Below, piece by piece: positions 1 to 8,979 of a DNA stretch of 64,000 bases (position 1 is its first letter; the number at the start of each line of letters is the position of its first letter). The notes beneath the pieces were generated by a model. The model saw only the letters and a list, made by a program, of their open reading frames with translations, searched no databases and was not told where the DNA came from. Source of the stretch: an uncultured Candidatus Saccharibacteria bacterium (lineage in GTDB: Bacteria; Patescibacteriota; Saccharimonadia; Saccharimonadales; Saccharimonadaceae). A program made the position numbers and the translations under genes. The DNA is taken from assembly GCA_927910745.1 (NCBI GenBank), contig CAKMNX010000028.1, positions 53,071 to 117,070 on the forward strand, in the 5' to 3' direction.

Positions 1-2089
1 TTAAGGATATGAGTGATCCTAGAGGAAAAACTAAACCTCACGATCAGCTCAATGAAACTTTGCAGCCGACTTGCAAAGTTATGGTTGAAGACGACAGCGG
101 AAGTGAGCGACAGATAACACCTGATGAAATTAAGGTCATTAAGTCTTACGATGAATCTGCGTTCAAGTCAGAAGAGGCCATCCTCACCCTACTAGCTAAC
201 AAAGAGATTCGCCAACAATATGTTGATATTTTTAAAGAATTAGACAATGAGAAAAAATCTGCATTAAGTCCCTTAAAAAAGATCACTGGCAGTAGTAATT
301 ACGAGCAAGAGATAATTGGTGCTTTTTCTGATCCAGGAACCAAAAAACTTTCGATATTTGAAGTTTTGGCTACCATAGTAGACGACGTAAAACAGTCAAA
401 TAGTACCTTTGATTTTGTTTATAATCATGTATTTGATCCTAAGGGGAAAGTGCGTGACTTTCTAGATGAAAATTATGACTTGTTGCAAAAATATAGTGAG
501 AAATATAATGAACTGTTATCAAGCTCGCAATTCTTTTCAAACAACGGAGAGCGAGCTTTTGGTACGATTGAAGCAGGCGCTCTTCGTGATTCAATAAAAG
601 GCGATGAATATTTCGAGTCGGGTCATAAACTCTCGTTAAAGATGAGACTATGGTTGACAGCGCCGATAAACTGTCTGAGATTATCGATGATGAGATTAAA
701 AAAGTTTTTGATAATCAAGAAATTAAAGATACTTTTGACAAGATTGACAAGAAGCTACAAGGAAACCAAGAGCTAAGAAATTTTAAAAAAGTTATAGAGA
801 AAGATAAAACTCTGATTGCCAAACTGACTAATTATAATGAGTTTCGTAAGGAAGTTTGGTATAGCTTTCTAAAACAAGTCGAGCCTGGGGTCAGTGGTTT
901 AGTTGAAAACTATAATACGAAAAAGCCAGATATTGAGACGATTGTGGCTGCGGCGAATGGCTCTAAGGGCTTGTGGCACGATACTGTAAAAGAGTTTATG
1001 ACTCGATTTACAGGCTTACCTTTTTCTTTTGGTATTGAAAACATAGGTGATGCTATTTTAGGCAAAGATATGCCGACTATTACATACCGTTACGGCAATA
1101 AATTAGTAGACCAAAGCGTGCTAACAAAAGACATTCTAAGTCAGGGAGAGCGACGTGCTTTCTATCTATTGAATGTAATATTTGACATAAAATCACGAGA
1201 AAAAGAAAATAAAGAAACTCTATTTATTATAGATGACATTGCCGACTCGTTTGACTATAAGAACAAGTACGCTATTATTCAGTACTTAAACGACTTAAAC
1301 AAGAGCGAAAATTTCAAAAGCATTGTTTTAACTCATAATTTTGATTTTTACCGTACACTACAAGAGCGAATACTAGCAAGCGGTAAACGGGATTATTCGT
1401 TTATAGCAGAAAGAAATAATGACGAGATTAGATTATTGCCGGGCGGGAAGAAGGTGATTACCAACCCTTTTAATAAATGGCGTAATAAATGTAATAGGAA
1501 AGAAAAGCTACTTGTTGCCGCCATACCGTTCATACGCGAGCTATATAACTATCAAAAAGGGAATGAATCGCAAGAATATTTATTGCTAACACACCTACTT
1601 CATGACAAAGAAGCTGACAGTCAAAATAAGATACCAGCTACCTATGATATAAAACTAAGAGATATTGAGTATGTCTTTGATGGTATGTTGAATGTGCAGT
1701 TTAAGTTTCCGAATAAGACTAAAAAAGTTATAGACATTATTTTTAGTGTTGCCGATCAGATCCAGCAAGATCCTCATGACGGCATAAGCCTAGAGAATAA
1801 GATAGTATTGGCTATGGCGACTCGACTCTTGGCAGAGCAAAAAATCCTTATTTATGTAGAGCGTCCGTCAAACATTAGCAAAAACCAATTCTGGGAATTA
1901 TACAATGTGTTTCGGAATCAATTTGGAAGTGATGAAACTAAAAAAGGCATATTAGAGGTTCTAGAACAGGTCAATATCATCACTCCGGCAAATATCCACA
2001 TTAATTCATTTATGTACGAGCCAATTATTGACATTGGTATTGATGAGTTAGTTTGTCTATATGATCGAGTAAAGGCTTTGCATGAGTAA
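1..2089 (+). CDS. ABC/AAA-type ATPase of the type I restriction locus, 5' end cut by window, frameshifted
   Basis: The reading frame is open to the left edge, so the N-terminus and any P-loop lie outside the window. The coding sequence switches frame near 638-640: reading the AAA run as AAAA joins the two halves smoothly through LKDETMVDSADKL. The C-terminal half has an ABC-type signature (LSQGERRAF) followed by a Walker B and D-loop region (TLFIIDDIADSFD) and a conserved His (LTHNFDF), as in SMC/RloC-like ATPases. It overlaps hsdS by 8 bases, so it belongs to the hsd operon. ATPases of this kind (PrrC, RloC and unnamed relatives) accompany type I systems as second-line defence. I could not find the R-x3-E...H nuclease triad of PrrC, so an anticodon nuclease role is not supported. 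The exact function is unknown. Confidence 0.6.
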
Positions 2090-3231
2090 AATTGACGATT
2101 TGATTAAAGAGCTGTGCCCGGATGGGGTGAGGTTTGTTAGAGTTGGCGACGTGGCTGTAATAGGTACAGGCAGATCTGATAGAAAGGATGCCGTTGAAAA
2201 TGGCCAATATCCATTTTATGTAAGATCAAAAGTAGTATCTCGAATAGATAGGTACTCATTTGATGAGGAAGCAATTATTATACCTGGAGAAGGTGGAGTT
2301 GGTGATATATTTCATTATGCGAATGGAAAATATGACCTTCATCAGCGAGCTTATAGAATTGTATTCATAACCAATGAAGTGAATACGAAATACGCTCTGT
2401 ACTATTTTATGAGTCTCTTTAAGAGTTTTATAACCCGAAAAGCGGTGAATGCAACGGTTACATCCATAAGAAAACCAATGATAGAGGATTTCCGCATCCC
2501 CGTTCCACCTCTTGAGGTTCAAAAAGAGATTGTGCGTGTGCTAGACTCGTTTACAGAGCTAGAAGCAGAGCTAGAAGCAGAGCTAGAAGCGAGAAAGAAG
2601 CAGTACGAATACTATCGTAATGACTTGTTGACATTTGACGATGATGTAATGTGGAGGTCGATGGGTGAGATATGTATTTTTCAAGGATAGAGTAGCGTCT
2701 GATGAGCTTACTGCAGATAATTATGTAGGTGTTGACAATCTTCTTAAAGACAAAAAAGGTAGGACGATATCAAGTTATGTGCCAGAGTCAGGAATCTGGA
2801 CAAAATTTGTATCAGGGGATATTCTCATTGGAAACATAAGACCATATTTGCGTAAGATATGGTTGGCGGATATTGAAGGTGGCACAAATGGTGACGTCTT
2901 AGTGTTCCATATTTCAAAAGAATATACGAAAAGAATAACACCTAAATTTCTTTTTCATTGCTTAAGTTCAGAAAGGTTCTTTATGTTTATGAATAACACC
3001 TCAAGGGGCGCAAAGATGCCTCGCGGAGATAAGAAAGCTATCTTAAACTTTATGATACCGATTCCATCACTATCCGTACAACAGCAAACCGTCTCTATCC
3101 TTGACAAATTCGAAAAACTTACCAACGATATTTCTGTTGGTTTGCCGGCGGAGATTGAAGCCCGCCGCAAGCAATACGAGTATTACCGCAATAAATTACT
3201 AACCTTCAAAGAGTTGGAGTGTTCAAAATGA
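2082..3231 (+). CDS. hsdS: Type I restriction-modification specificity subunit HsdS (apparent frameshift)
   Basis: HsdS sets the DNA target of the HsdM methylase and HsdR nuclease. The first half (target recognition domain 1) ends in the conserved helix EARKKQYEYYRNDLLTF. The second half (domain 2) ends in the near-identical EARRKQYEYYRNKLLTF, the usual two-domain HsdS plan. The frame breaks at the T5 run 2677-2681: restoring six Ts gives GEICIFFKDRVASDEL and one continuous protein of about 382 residues. As written, translation would stop at 2688-2690 after domain 1. A half-size HsdS can still work as a dimer in some systems, so a real truncation is possible, but an error in the T run is simpler. 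The stop overlaps the hsdR start (ATGA). Confidence 0.8.
2556..2591 (+). repeat. Three in-frame 12-bp tandem repeats in the HsdS central helix
   Basis: The unit GAGCTAGAAGCA occurs three times in a row (the last base of the third copy is G) and codes for ELEA x3 in the spacer helix between the two recognition domains. In the EcoR124I family, changing the number of a four-residue TAEL repeat at the same place changes the spacing of the bipartite target. The same role is inferred here. Confidence 0.8.
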
Positions 3232-6200
3232 AATATGATGTAATTGCTGAAAATAGCGACAGCACCGTCGTCAGTGACTATGTCTCGCCTTACCAACGGG
3301 CGACGAGTTATCAGAGCGAGGCAGAACTAGAGCAGGAATTAATTAAGCAATTGCAGGCGCAGGCGTATGAATATTTGCCGATCAAGAGTGAGAGTGATTT
3401 AATACGGAATCTGCGCACGCAGTTGGAGAAGCTGAATAATTACACATTTACCGATGCTGAGTGGAAGCGGTTCTTCGCAGAGCGGATCGCTAATGGCAAT
3501 GAAGATATTGCTGACAAGACCTTCAAGATTCAGGAAGACAGTACGCAACTATTGCAACGCGATAACGGCGAGGTGATTAATATTCGCCTGCTAGATAAAA
3601 CAAACATTCACAAGAACTGCTTGCAGGTGATCAATCAATACGAGGTGTCGGGTACGCGGGATAACCGTTACGACGTGACGCTGCTGGTGAATGGTTTGCC
3701 GCTGGTGCATATCGAGCTAAAAAGGCGCGGCGTGCCTTTGCAAGAAGCCTTCAATCAGATCAATCGCTATCAGCGGGATAGTTTTTGGGCGGGTAGCGGG
3801 TTGTTTGAACATGTGCAGCTGTTTGTGATTAGTAATGGCACGCATACAAAATACTACAGTAATACGACGCGCTGGCAGCATATCAATGAGGCGGGTAAAT
3901 CAGATTCGCATCGCAGTAAAAAGACCAGCAATAGCTTTGAGTTTACCAGTTGGTGGGCGGATGCTAATAATCGCCCGATTACCGATTTGATAGATTTTAC
4001 GGCGACATTTTTATCTAAGCATACGCTGTTGAATGTGCTGACGAAGTACTGCGTGTTTACCAGCGATAAATTATTGCTGGTGATGCGCCCATACCAAATT
4101 GTGGCGACTGAGCGTATTTTGAATCGCATCCAGATCGCCACAAATTACAAAAAGCTCGGTACAACTGAGGCTGGCGGTTATGTGTGGCACACCACAGGTA
4201 GCGGTAAGACGTTGACGAGTTTTAAGACGGCACAGCTGGCGAGTAAACTGGACTATATTGATAAGGTGCTTTTCGTGGTTGACCGCAAAGACCTCGATTA
4301 CCAGACGATGAAAGAGTACGATAAGTTTCAGGAGGGTGCAGCGAATAGCAATACCAGTACGCGGGTTCTGACGAGGCAATTGGGCGATCCAAACGCTAAA
4401 ATTATCATTACGACCATCCAGAAGCTAGATACATTTATCAAGCGCAATCAAGGACACAAGGCGTTTGATGATCACATAGTTATTATCTTTGATGAGTGCC
4501 ACCGTTCGCAATTTGGCGATATGCATCATGCTATTACCAAAAGTTTTCGTAATTATCATTTGTTTGGCTTTACTGGCACGCCGATATTTGCTGACAATGC
4601 GTCAAGTGGTGGGCGAGTTGATCTACGAACCACCGAGCAGGCGTTTGGTGATAAACTGCATACCTACACCATAGTTGATGCGATTACTGACAAGAATGTG
4701 TTGCCGTTTCGGATTGACTATATTCGTACGATTCGCGAGGCGGACGAGGTCGATGATCAACAGAAAGTACGAGATATTGATCGTGAGCAGGCATTGAATG
4801 CTCCAGAGCGCATTCGCAATGTTGTGCAATATACCCGTGACCACTTTGACCAAAAGACGATGCGTCATGCTAAATCTTATGCATTTACGCGGCTGATGAA
4901 TGTTCATGAAGTTGCGTCAGCGCGAAATAGAGCGGCGGAAGAGATAAAAGATAAAATTCGGCTGAGCGGATTTAATTCAATTTTTGCAGTGAGTTCAATT
5001 GATACAGCAAAACTTTATTATAACGAGTTTAAACGTCAGCAGGCTGAGCTTCCTGAAGTTAAACGCCTGAAAATCGCTACAATTTATAGCTATGGAGCGA
5101 ACGATCCTGATCTGGAAATGGATGGTATGGATGATGAGAATTCGGAAAATACCGACGGACTAGACATCTCGTCACGTGATTTTCTGGAGGGCGTAATTCG
5201 TGATTATAATGTAACATTTGGCACGAACTATGATGCCAGCTCCGAGCGATTCCAGAATTACTATAAAGACGTGAGTCTGCGGATGAAGAATCGAGAGATT
5301 GATTTGTTAATCGTGGTGAATATGTTTTTGACAGGGTTTGATGCCACGACGTTGAATACGCTGTGGGTTGATAAAAACTTGCGGATGCACGGGCTGATTC
5401 AGGCGTATTCGCGGACGAATCGTATCCTTAATTCAATTAAAACCTATGGAAATATCGTGACATTTCGTAATTTGGAGAAGGCGACTAACAAAGCTTTAGC
5501 ACTCTTTGGCGACAGAGATGCGAAGGGTGTTGTATTGCTGCGGCCTTTCCGGGACTATTATGAGGGCTATGAGGATGCTGGCAAGAAAACGCCGGGTTAT
5601 GTTGATTTGATCGCGGAGCTAAAAGATAAATTTCCAGTGGGCGAGATAATTACTGGTGAGCAAGAACAAAAGGAATTTGTGAAGCTATATGGTGCAATTC
5701 TGAGGCTGAAGAATATTCTGTCTAGCTTCGATGAGTTTATTGGCCAAGAGATTTTGAGCCAGCGAGATGTGCAAGATTATCACAGCATGTACATTGACCT
5801 CTATAATGAACTGCGACCGAAATCTGATGAGAGTAAGGAGAATATCAATGACGATTTGGTGTTTGAGATGGAACTCATCAAGCAGGTTGAAATAAATATT
5901 GATTACATCCTGGAATTGATTCGGCAGTATCATGATAGCCATTTGAATAATAAAGAGATTTTAGTCGATATTGATAAAGCCGTTAACTCATCTATGGAAC
6001 TGCGTAATAAAAAGGATTTGATTGAGCAGTTTATCGCCTCACTCACGGTTGATAGCTCAGTATATGGTGACTGGAAGGAGTTTGTGAAGTCAAGAAAAAT
6101 CAAAGAGCTAGATCAGATTATTGATGATGAAAAACTAGATAAAAATGCGACATATAGGTTTGTTGAAAATGCTTTTCGCGACGGATATATACAATCAACC

Positions 6201-6341
6201 GGCACAGGTCTATCGCGGATACTGCCACCAATGTCGCGTTTTGCGCCTAGTGGAGAGCGTAGCAAAAAACGTGAAACAGTGCTGGAAAAATTGAGAGATT
6301 TCTTTGATCGATTCTTTGATGTCTCGAATGAAAGCTTATAG
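3228..6341 (+). CDS. hsdR: Type I restriction endonuclease subunit R (HsdR)
   Basis: This is the motor and nuclease subunit of a type I system, which translocates DNA and cuts at a distance. The N-terminal nuclease motif is visible (D near residue 149, then ELK near 163, in VHIELKRRG). Next come SF2 helicase motifs: Walker A TTGSGKT near 322, DECH box IIFDECHRS near 421, and FTGTP. Length, about 1037 residues, is normal. I start at ATG 3228, which overlaps the hsdS stop as ATGA; a GTG lies 9 bases upstream. The gene is intact, unlike its two upstream neighbours. hsdM is not in the window and is probably further left. Confidence 0.92.
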   Translation: MKYDVIAENSDSTVVSDYVSPYQRATSYQSEAELEQELIKQLQAQAYEYLPIKSESDLIRNLRTQLEKLNNYTFTDAEWKRFFAERIANGNEDIADKTFKIQEDSTQLLQRDNGEVINIRLLDKTNIHKNCLQVINQYEVSGTRDNRYDVTLLVNGLPLVHIELKRRGVPLQEAFNQINRYQRDSFWAGSGLFEHVQLFVISNGTHTKYYSNTTRWQHINEAGKSDSHRSKKTSNSFEFTSWWADANNRPITDLIDFTATFLSKHTLLNVLTKYCVFTSDKLLLVMRPYQIVATERILNRIQIATNYKKLGTTEAGGYVWHTTGSGKTLTSFKTAQLASKLDYIDKVLFVVDRKDLDYQTMKEYDKFQEGAANSNTSTRVLTRQLGDPNAKIIITTIQKLDTFIKRNQGHKAFDDHIVIIFDECHRSQFGDMHHAITKSFRNYHLFGFTGTPIFADNASSGGRVDLRTTEQAFGDKLHTYTIVDAITDKNVLPFRIDYIRTIREADEVDDQQKVRDIDREQALNAPERIRNVVQYTRDHFDQKTMRHAKSYAFTRLMNVHEVASARNRAAEEIKDKIRLSGFNSIFAVSSIDTAKLYYNEFKRQQAELPEVKRLKIATIYSYGANDPDLEMDGMDDENSENTDGLDISSRDFLEGVIRDYNVTFGTNYDASSERFQNYYKDVSLRMKNREIDLLIVVNMFLTGFDATTLNTLWVDKNLRMHGLIQAYSRTNRILNSIKTYGNIVTFRNLEKATNKALALFGDRDAKGVVLLRPFRDYYEGYEDAGKKTPGYVDLIAELKDKFPVGEIITGEQEQKEFVKLYGAILRLKNILSSFDEFIGQEILSQRDVQDYHSMYIDLYNELRPKSDESKENINDDLVFEMELIKQVEINIDYILELIRQYHDSHLNNKEILVDIDKAVNSSMELRNKKDLIEQFIASLTVDSSVYGDWKEFVKSRKIKELDQIIDDEKLDKNATYRFVENAFRDGYIQSTGTGLSRILPPMSRFAPSGERSKKRETVLEKLRDFFDRFFDVSNESL

Positions 6342-6368
6342 AGTGCAGAAATTAGAGGGTTGCATTTC

Positions 6369-6602
6369 ATGAAAATCCCCGCTCGCATCAAACCCAACTC
6401 CCGCCACCGCGAAGAAGTCGTGGTGGGTAGCGACGGCACGTATATCATCTACACCAAGGCGCCAGCGATTGAGGGCCGGGCGAATGCGGCGGCTATTAAG
6501 CTGCTGGCTCAGCATTTTGGCGTAAGTAAAAGCCAGGTTCGACTGTTGCGCGGGGCAACATCAAAACATAAGGTCTTTGATATCGATAGTGTAGTTCTAT
6601 AA
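6369..6602 (+). CDS. DUF167 (YggU-like) family protein
   Basis: A small protein of 77 residues. It matches the DUF167/YggU pattern: a short beta start (MKIPARIKPNSR), then YTKAPAIEGRANAAAIKLLAQHFGVSK and a C-terminal strand containing LLRGATSKHK. The biochemical role of the family is unknown. ATG 6369 is preceded by an AGAGGG ribosome site; a TTG nine bases upstream is less likely. It lies 27 bases after hsdR, but its composition is closer to the following chromosome than to the hsd genes. Confidence 0.8.
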   Translation: MKIPARIKPNSRHREEVVVGSDGTYIIYTKAPAIEGRANAAAIKLLAQHFGVSKSQVRLLRGATSKHKVFDIDSVVL

Positions 6603-6931
6603 AACACATAGCTGGCTGGGCACAGAGTACCTAACAAAAATGACAATATAGCTTTTGTAAACAGTACATCGCCAAGGATTCTAGTGCATATAATGTACAC
6701 GAGAAAAGTGAGGCGCGATAAAACGCTGAACCTCAAATTGCAGAGTATATTTCTTCCTTCTGTACGCGTTTGCCTTGCCTTACCTCATTGGATAAAGCGA
6801 TGACAACACCGTCATTAATCTGATAAGTATTTTATTGCAGTGCATTAATCTGCTTTTACAATGCCGACGTGTATAAGTGTAGGAAAGAAGGGCAAGGCAC
6901 TCAAAGAATCTTAATATTCAGGTGTATATTC
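6603..6931. other. Non-coding gap between convergent genes
   Basis: Stretch of 329 bases between the DUF167 gene (plus) and the deacetylase (minus). I see no convincing ORF, strong hairpin with T-run, or RNA motif in it. Confidence 0.5.
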
Positions 6932-8446
6932 CTACGGATAATTAACACCTGGCGCAGTCTTGCCCAGTAGTGTCTGCACGGTAACGAAGCGATAGCCTTG
7001 CTGTTTGAGTGTGCTGAGGATACAGGGCACAGCATTCACAGAGGTGGGGTGAATGTCGTGCATGAGGATGATAGCGCCTGGTCGTGCACCAGCGACGGCA
7101 CGGTTGCAGACGATGGTGCTATTGCGATCAGCCCAGTCGCGCGTATCGACCGACCATAAGATAGAGGCCATACCGCGCTGGCGCAGTTGCTCGAGGACAA
7201 CGCTATTTACTGCACCATATGGTGGGCGCATGATAGTCGGTGCAACGCCTGTTGCTTGGGTAATGGCACTGTTAGTACGGTCGATCTCGCTGCCGATTGC
7301 TTCTGCACTATACTGTGGCAGAACCGGATGACTCCACGAGTGATTCCCGAGCTGGTGACCACTGGTATGGATGCGGCGCACAACGTCAGCACGGGCCGCA
7401 ACTTTGCTGCCGATCATGAAGAATGTGCCTTTTGCACCATATTGGTCTAGGGTGTCAAGTAGCTCGTTGGTATATGGTCCAGGCCCGTCGTCGAAGGTGA
7501 GGGCAATGCAGGCTTGAGCGCAGGACGCAGAGGGCGCTGGTGCGGCTGGTGCAGGGGTAGCAATTGGCTTGGGCTGCAGCTTGGGCAGGGCAGGAATGGT
7601 GGCAATTTGCCGCGCCTGGGTGGTTTGCAATGCAGCGAGGATACTGGTGAAGGGGAGAGAGATCGTCATTGTGCCATACGATGACGGCACGAGTGCAGCT
7701 TGGCTAAACGGCCAGGCAAGTGTATTGTCATTGGTGATAATGAAGTTGGTGAGTGCGTCTTCTGTGACCATTTCGCCAAGATCGACGGCTGGCTGCTGGC
7801 GCTCGGCAATCGTGGCAGCAACGGAGCGCTGCGCCGCATCAATGATGGTGCGGAGATATGCGGTATTGCCACCAACGAGGTCGCGCAGGGTGATAGCCGC
7901 GCCCGTCTGCTTGTTGAATGTCCAAAATCGGGTGAAGCTGGCGGGATGAGCACCGTGGGTGTCTTGGTTAGCTTGGACAATAACGGATAGGGCGGTATTG
8001 GTATTGTGGGTAATTTGGTAACTGATTGCCTCAGTCATTGGTCGGTGGAAGGTGCGGCCAGCTGCGACGCTTTGGCGAAACTCGTGGTCGAGCTGGTCAA
8101 TGGCGCTCGCGACGGTGGTGTCGATCGTGCGGTTGCCTGTCAGTGGATATTCGAGTGAAGCTTTTTCTTTGGCAGAGGTGCGGCTGACCAGCTTCGAGCG
8201 GATGCCTTGGTAGCGCGAATCAACGAAGGAGTATTTCTCATCTGTTTTGTCAGTTGTGCGCGTGGCTGGTGGGGAAGGCTGTGGTGTAATAGGCCGCACC
8301 ACATGGACGATAACAAGGGTAACAATGAGGCCGCATAATGCACAGGCAAGTAGTGTAAGCAAGATGACCATGCGGCGTCGCGCTTGGGTGCAGCGTTTGT
8401 GGTGTCGCTGCAAGCGTGATGCTGGTGAGGGAGATTGATGCTCCAT
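6932..8446 (-). CDS. Membrane-anchored polysaccharide deacetylase (PdaC-like architecture)
   Basis: Predicted secreted enzyme that removes N-acetyl groups from cell-wall or surface glycans. Order: cytoplasmic basic N-terminus, one membrane segment around residues 25-50, a DUF4163/DUF3298-like region (about 90-280), an Ala/Pro linker, then a NodB-type catalytic domain (about 310-495). NodB motifs are visible: TFDDGP (metal and catalytic Asp), HSWSHP (the H-x3-H metal site), RPPYG, DTRDW and LMHDIH. The same order of domains is found in Bacillus PdaC. It is monocistronic. The -10 box TATACT sits six bases before the ATG, so the mRNA is probably leaderless. The target could be its own wall or that of a host bacterium. 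Confidence 0.88.
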   Translation of the reverse strand: MEHQSPSPASRLQRHHKRCTQARRRMVILLTLLACALCGLIVTLVIVHVVRPITPQPSPPATRTTDKTDEKYSFVDSRYQGIRSKLVSRTSAKEKASLEYPLTGNRTIDTTVASAIDQLDHEFRQSVAAGRTFHRPMTEAISYQITHNTNTALSVIVQANQDTHGAHPASFTRFWTFNKQTGAAITLRDLVGGNTAYLRTIIDAAQRSVAATIAERQQPAVDLGEMVTEDALTNFIITNDNTLAWPFSQAALVPSSYGTMTISLPFTSILAALQTTQARQIATIPALPKLQPKPIATPAPAAPAPSASCAQACIALTFDDGPGPYTNELLDTLDQYGAKGTFFMIGSKVAARADVVRRIHTSGHQLGNHSWSHPVLPQYSAEAIGSEIDRTNSAITQATGVAPTIMRPPYGAVNSVVLEQLRQRGMASILWSVDTRDWADRNSTIVCNRAVAGARPGAIILMHDIHPTSVNAVPCILSTLKQQGYRFVTVQTLLGKTAPGVNYP

Positions 8447-8452
8447 ATCGCT

Positions 8453-8458
8453 AGTATA
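8453..8458 (-). promoter_or_regulatory. -10 box of deacetylase gene (leaderless type)
   Basis: TATACT on the minus strand, six bases before the ATG at 8446. Transcription would start at or next to the start codon. Confidence 0.6.
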
Positions 8459-8533
8459 GCAAAATAATGAGCATAAGCGCCATAATAGATATGATGATTA
8501 TGCTCGCACCTATTGCACCAGCGCAGCCTATGG

Positions 8534-8539
8534 TATAAT
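8534..8539 (+). promoter_or_regulatory. -10 box TATAAT before the 8551 gene
   Basis: Consensus TATAAT 11 bases before ATG 8551; a weak TTGCAC lies 15 bases further upstream. The predicted leader is about 4-5 bases. Confidence 0.6.
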
Positions 8540-8550
8540 TTAGGCAGAAT

Positions 8551-8979
8551 ATGGGACCACAACAGCCGCGATTCAATAGTTTTCCCGAGCAGCCTCGGGC
8601 AAACAACCAGAATATCTACCGTTCGCCGGCGCCTCAGGCGCACGAGCGGCTTCCTGCGCTCATGCCCGAGCGTCGGAGCGAGCAGCAGCCCGCTGACACG
8701 CATGAAATGATGCCGATGGTCCCGCAGAGCCTCACGCTGCCAGCTCTTCCTACTACGGTTATTGCTGCGCCACAGCCCGACCCAGATACGACTGTCACAG
8801 CTGCTCCTGCAACTGCTGCAGACGAAGATCTGATTGAAAAAGACTGGGTTATCAAGCTCAAGCAGATCATTAAGGATACCCAAGACGACCCCTACCAGCG
8901 TGAGCAGCAGGTTAGTGCTCTGCAGCGCGACTATATCTACAAACGCTATGGGCGCAAAATTGGCGCAACGGAGAACTAG
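8551..8979 (+). CDS. Small Pro/Gln-rich protein in front of the VirD4-like ATPase
   Basis: 142 residues. The first 90 or so are disordered and rich in Pro, Gln and Ala; the last 50 (EDLIEKDWVIKLKQIIKDTQ onward) form a charged helical segment ending KRYGRKIGATEN. There is no signal peptide or membrane segment. Its stop codon is followed directly by the ATG of the ATPase, so the two are co-transcribed and probably work together. I do not recognise the family; the C-terminal helix could be an adaptor for the ATPase. Confidence 0.7.
   Translation: MGPQQPRFNSFPEQPRANNQNIYRSPAPQAHERLPALMPERRSEQQPADTHEMMPMVPQSLTLPALPTTVIAAPQPDPDTTVTAAPATAADEDLIEKDWVIKLKQIIKDTQDDPYQREQQVSALQRDYIYKRYGRKIGATEN

Noticed and set aside
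1501..1620. PrrC-like anticodon nuclease triad in the ATPase C-terminus
   Set aside because: There is an R-E pair (FIREL) and later His (LTHLLH), but the R-x3-E spacing of PrrC is not met.
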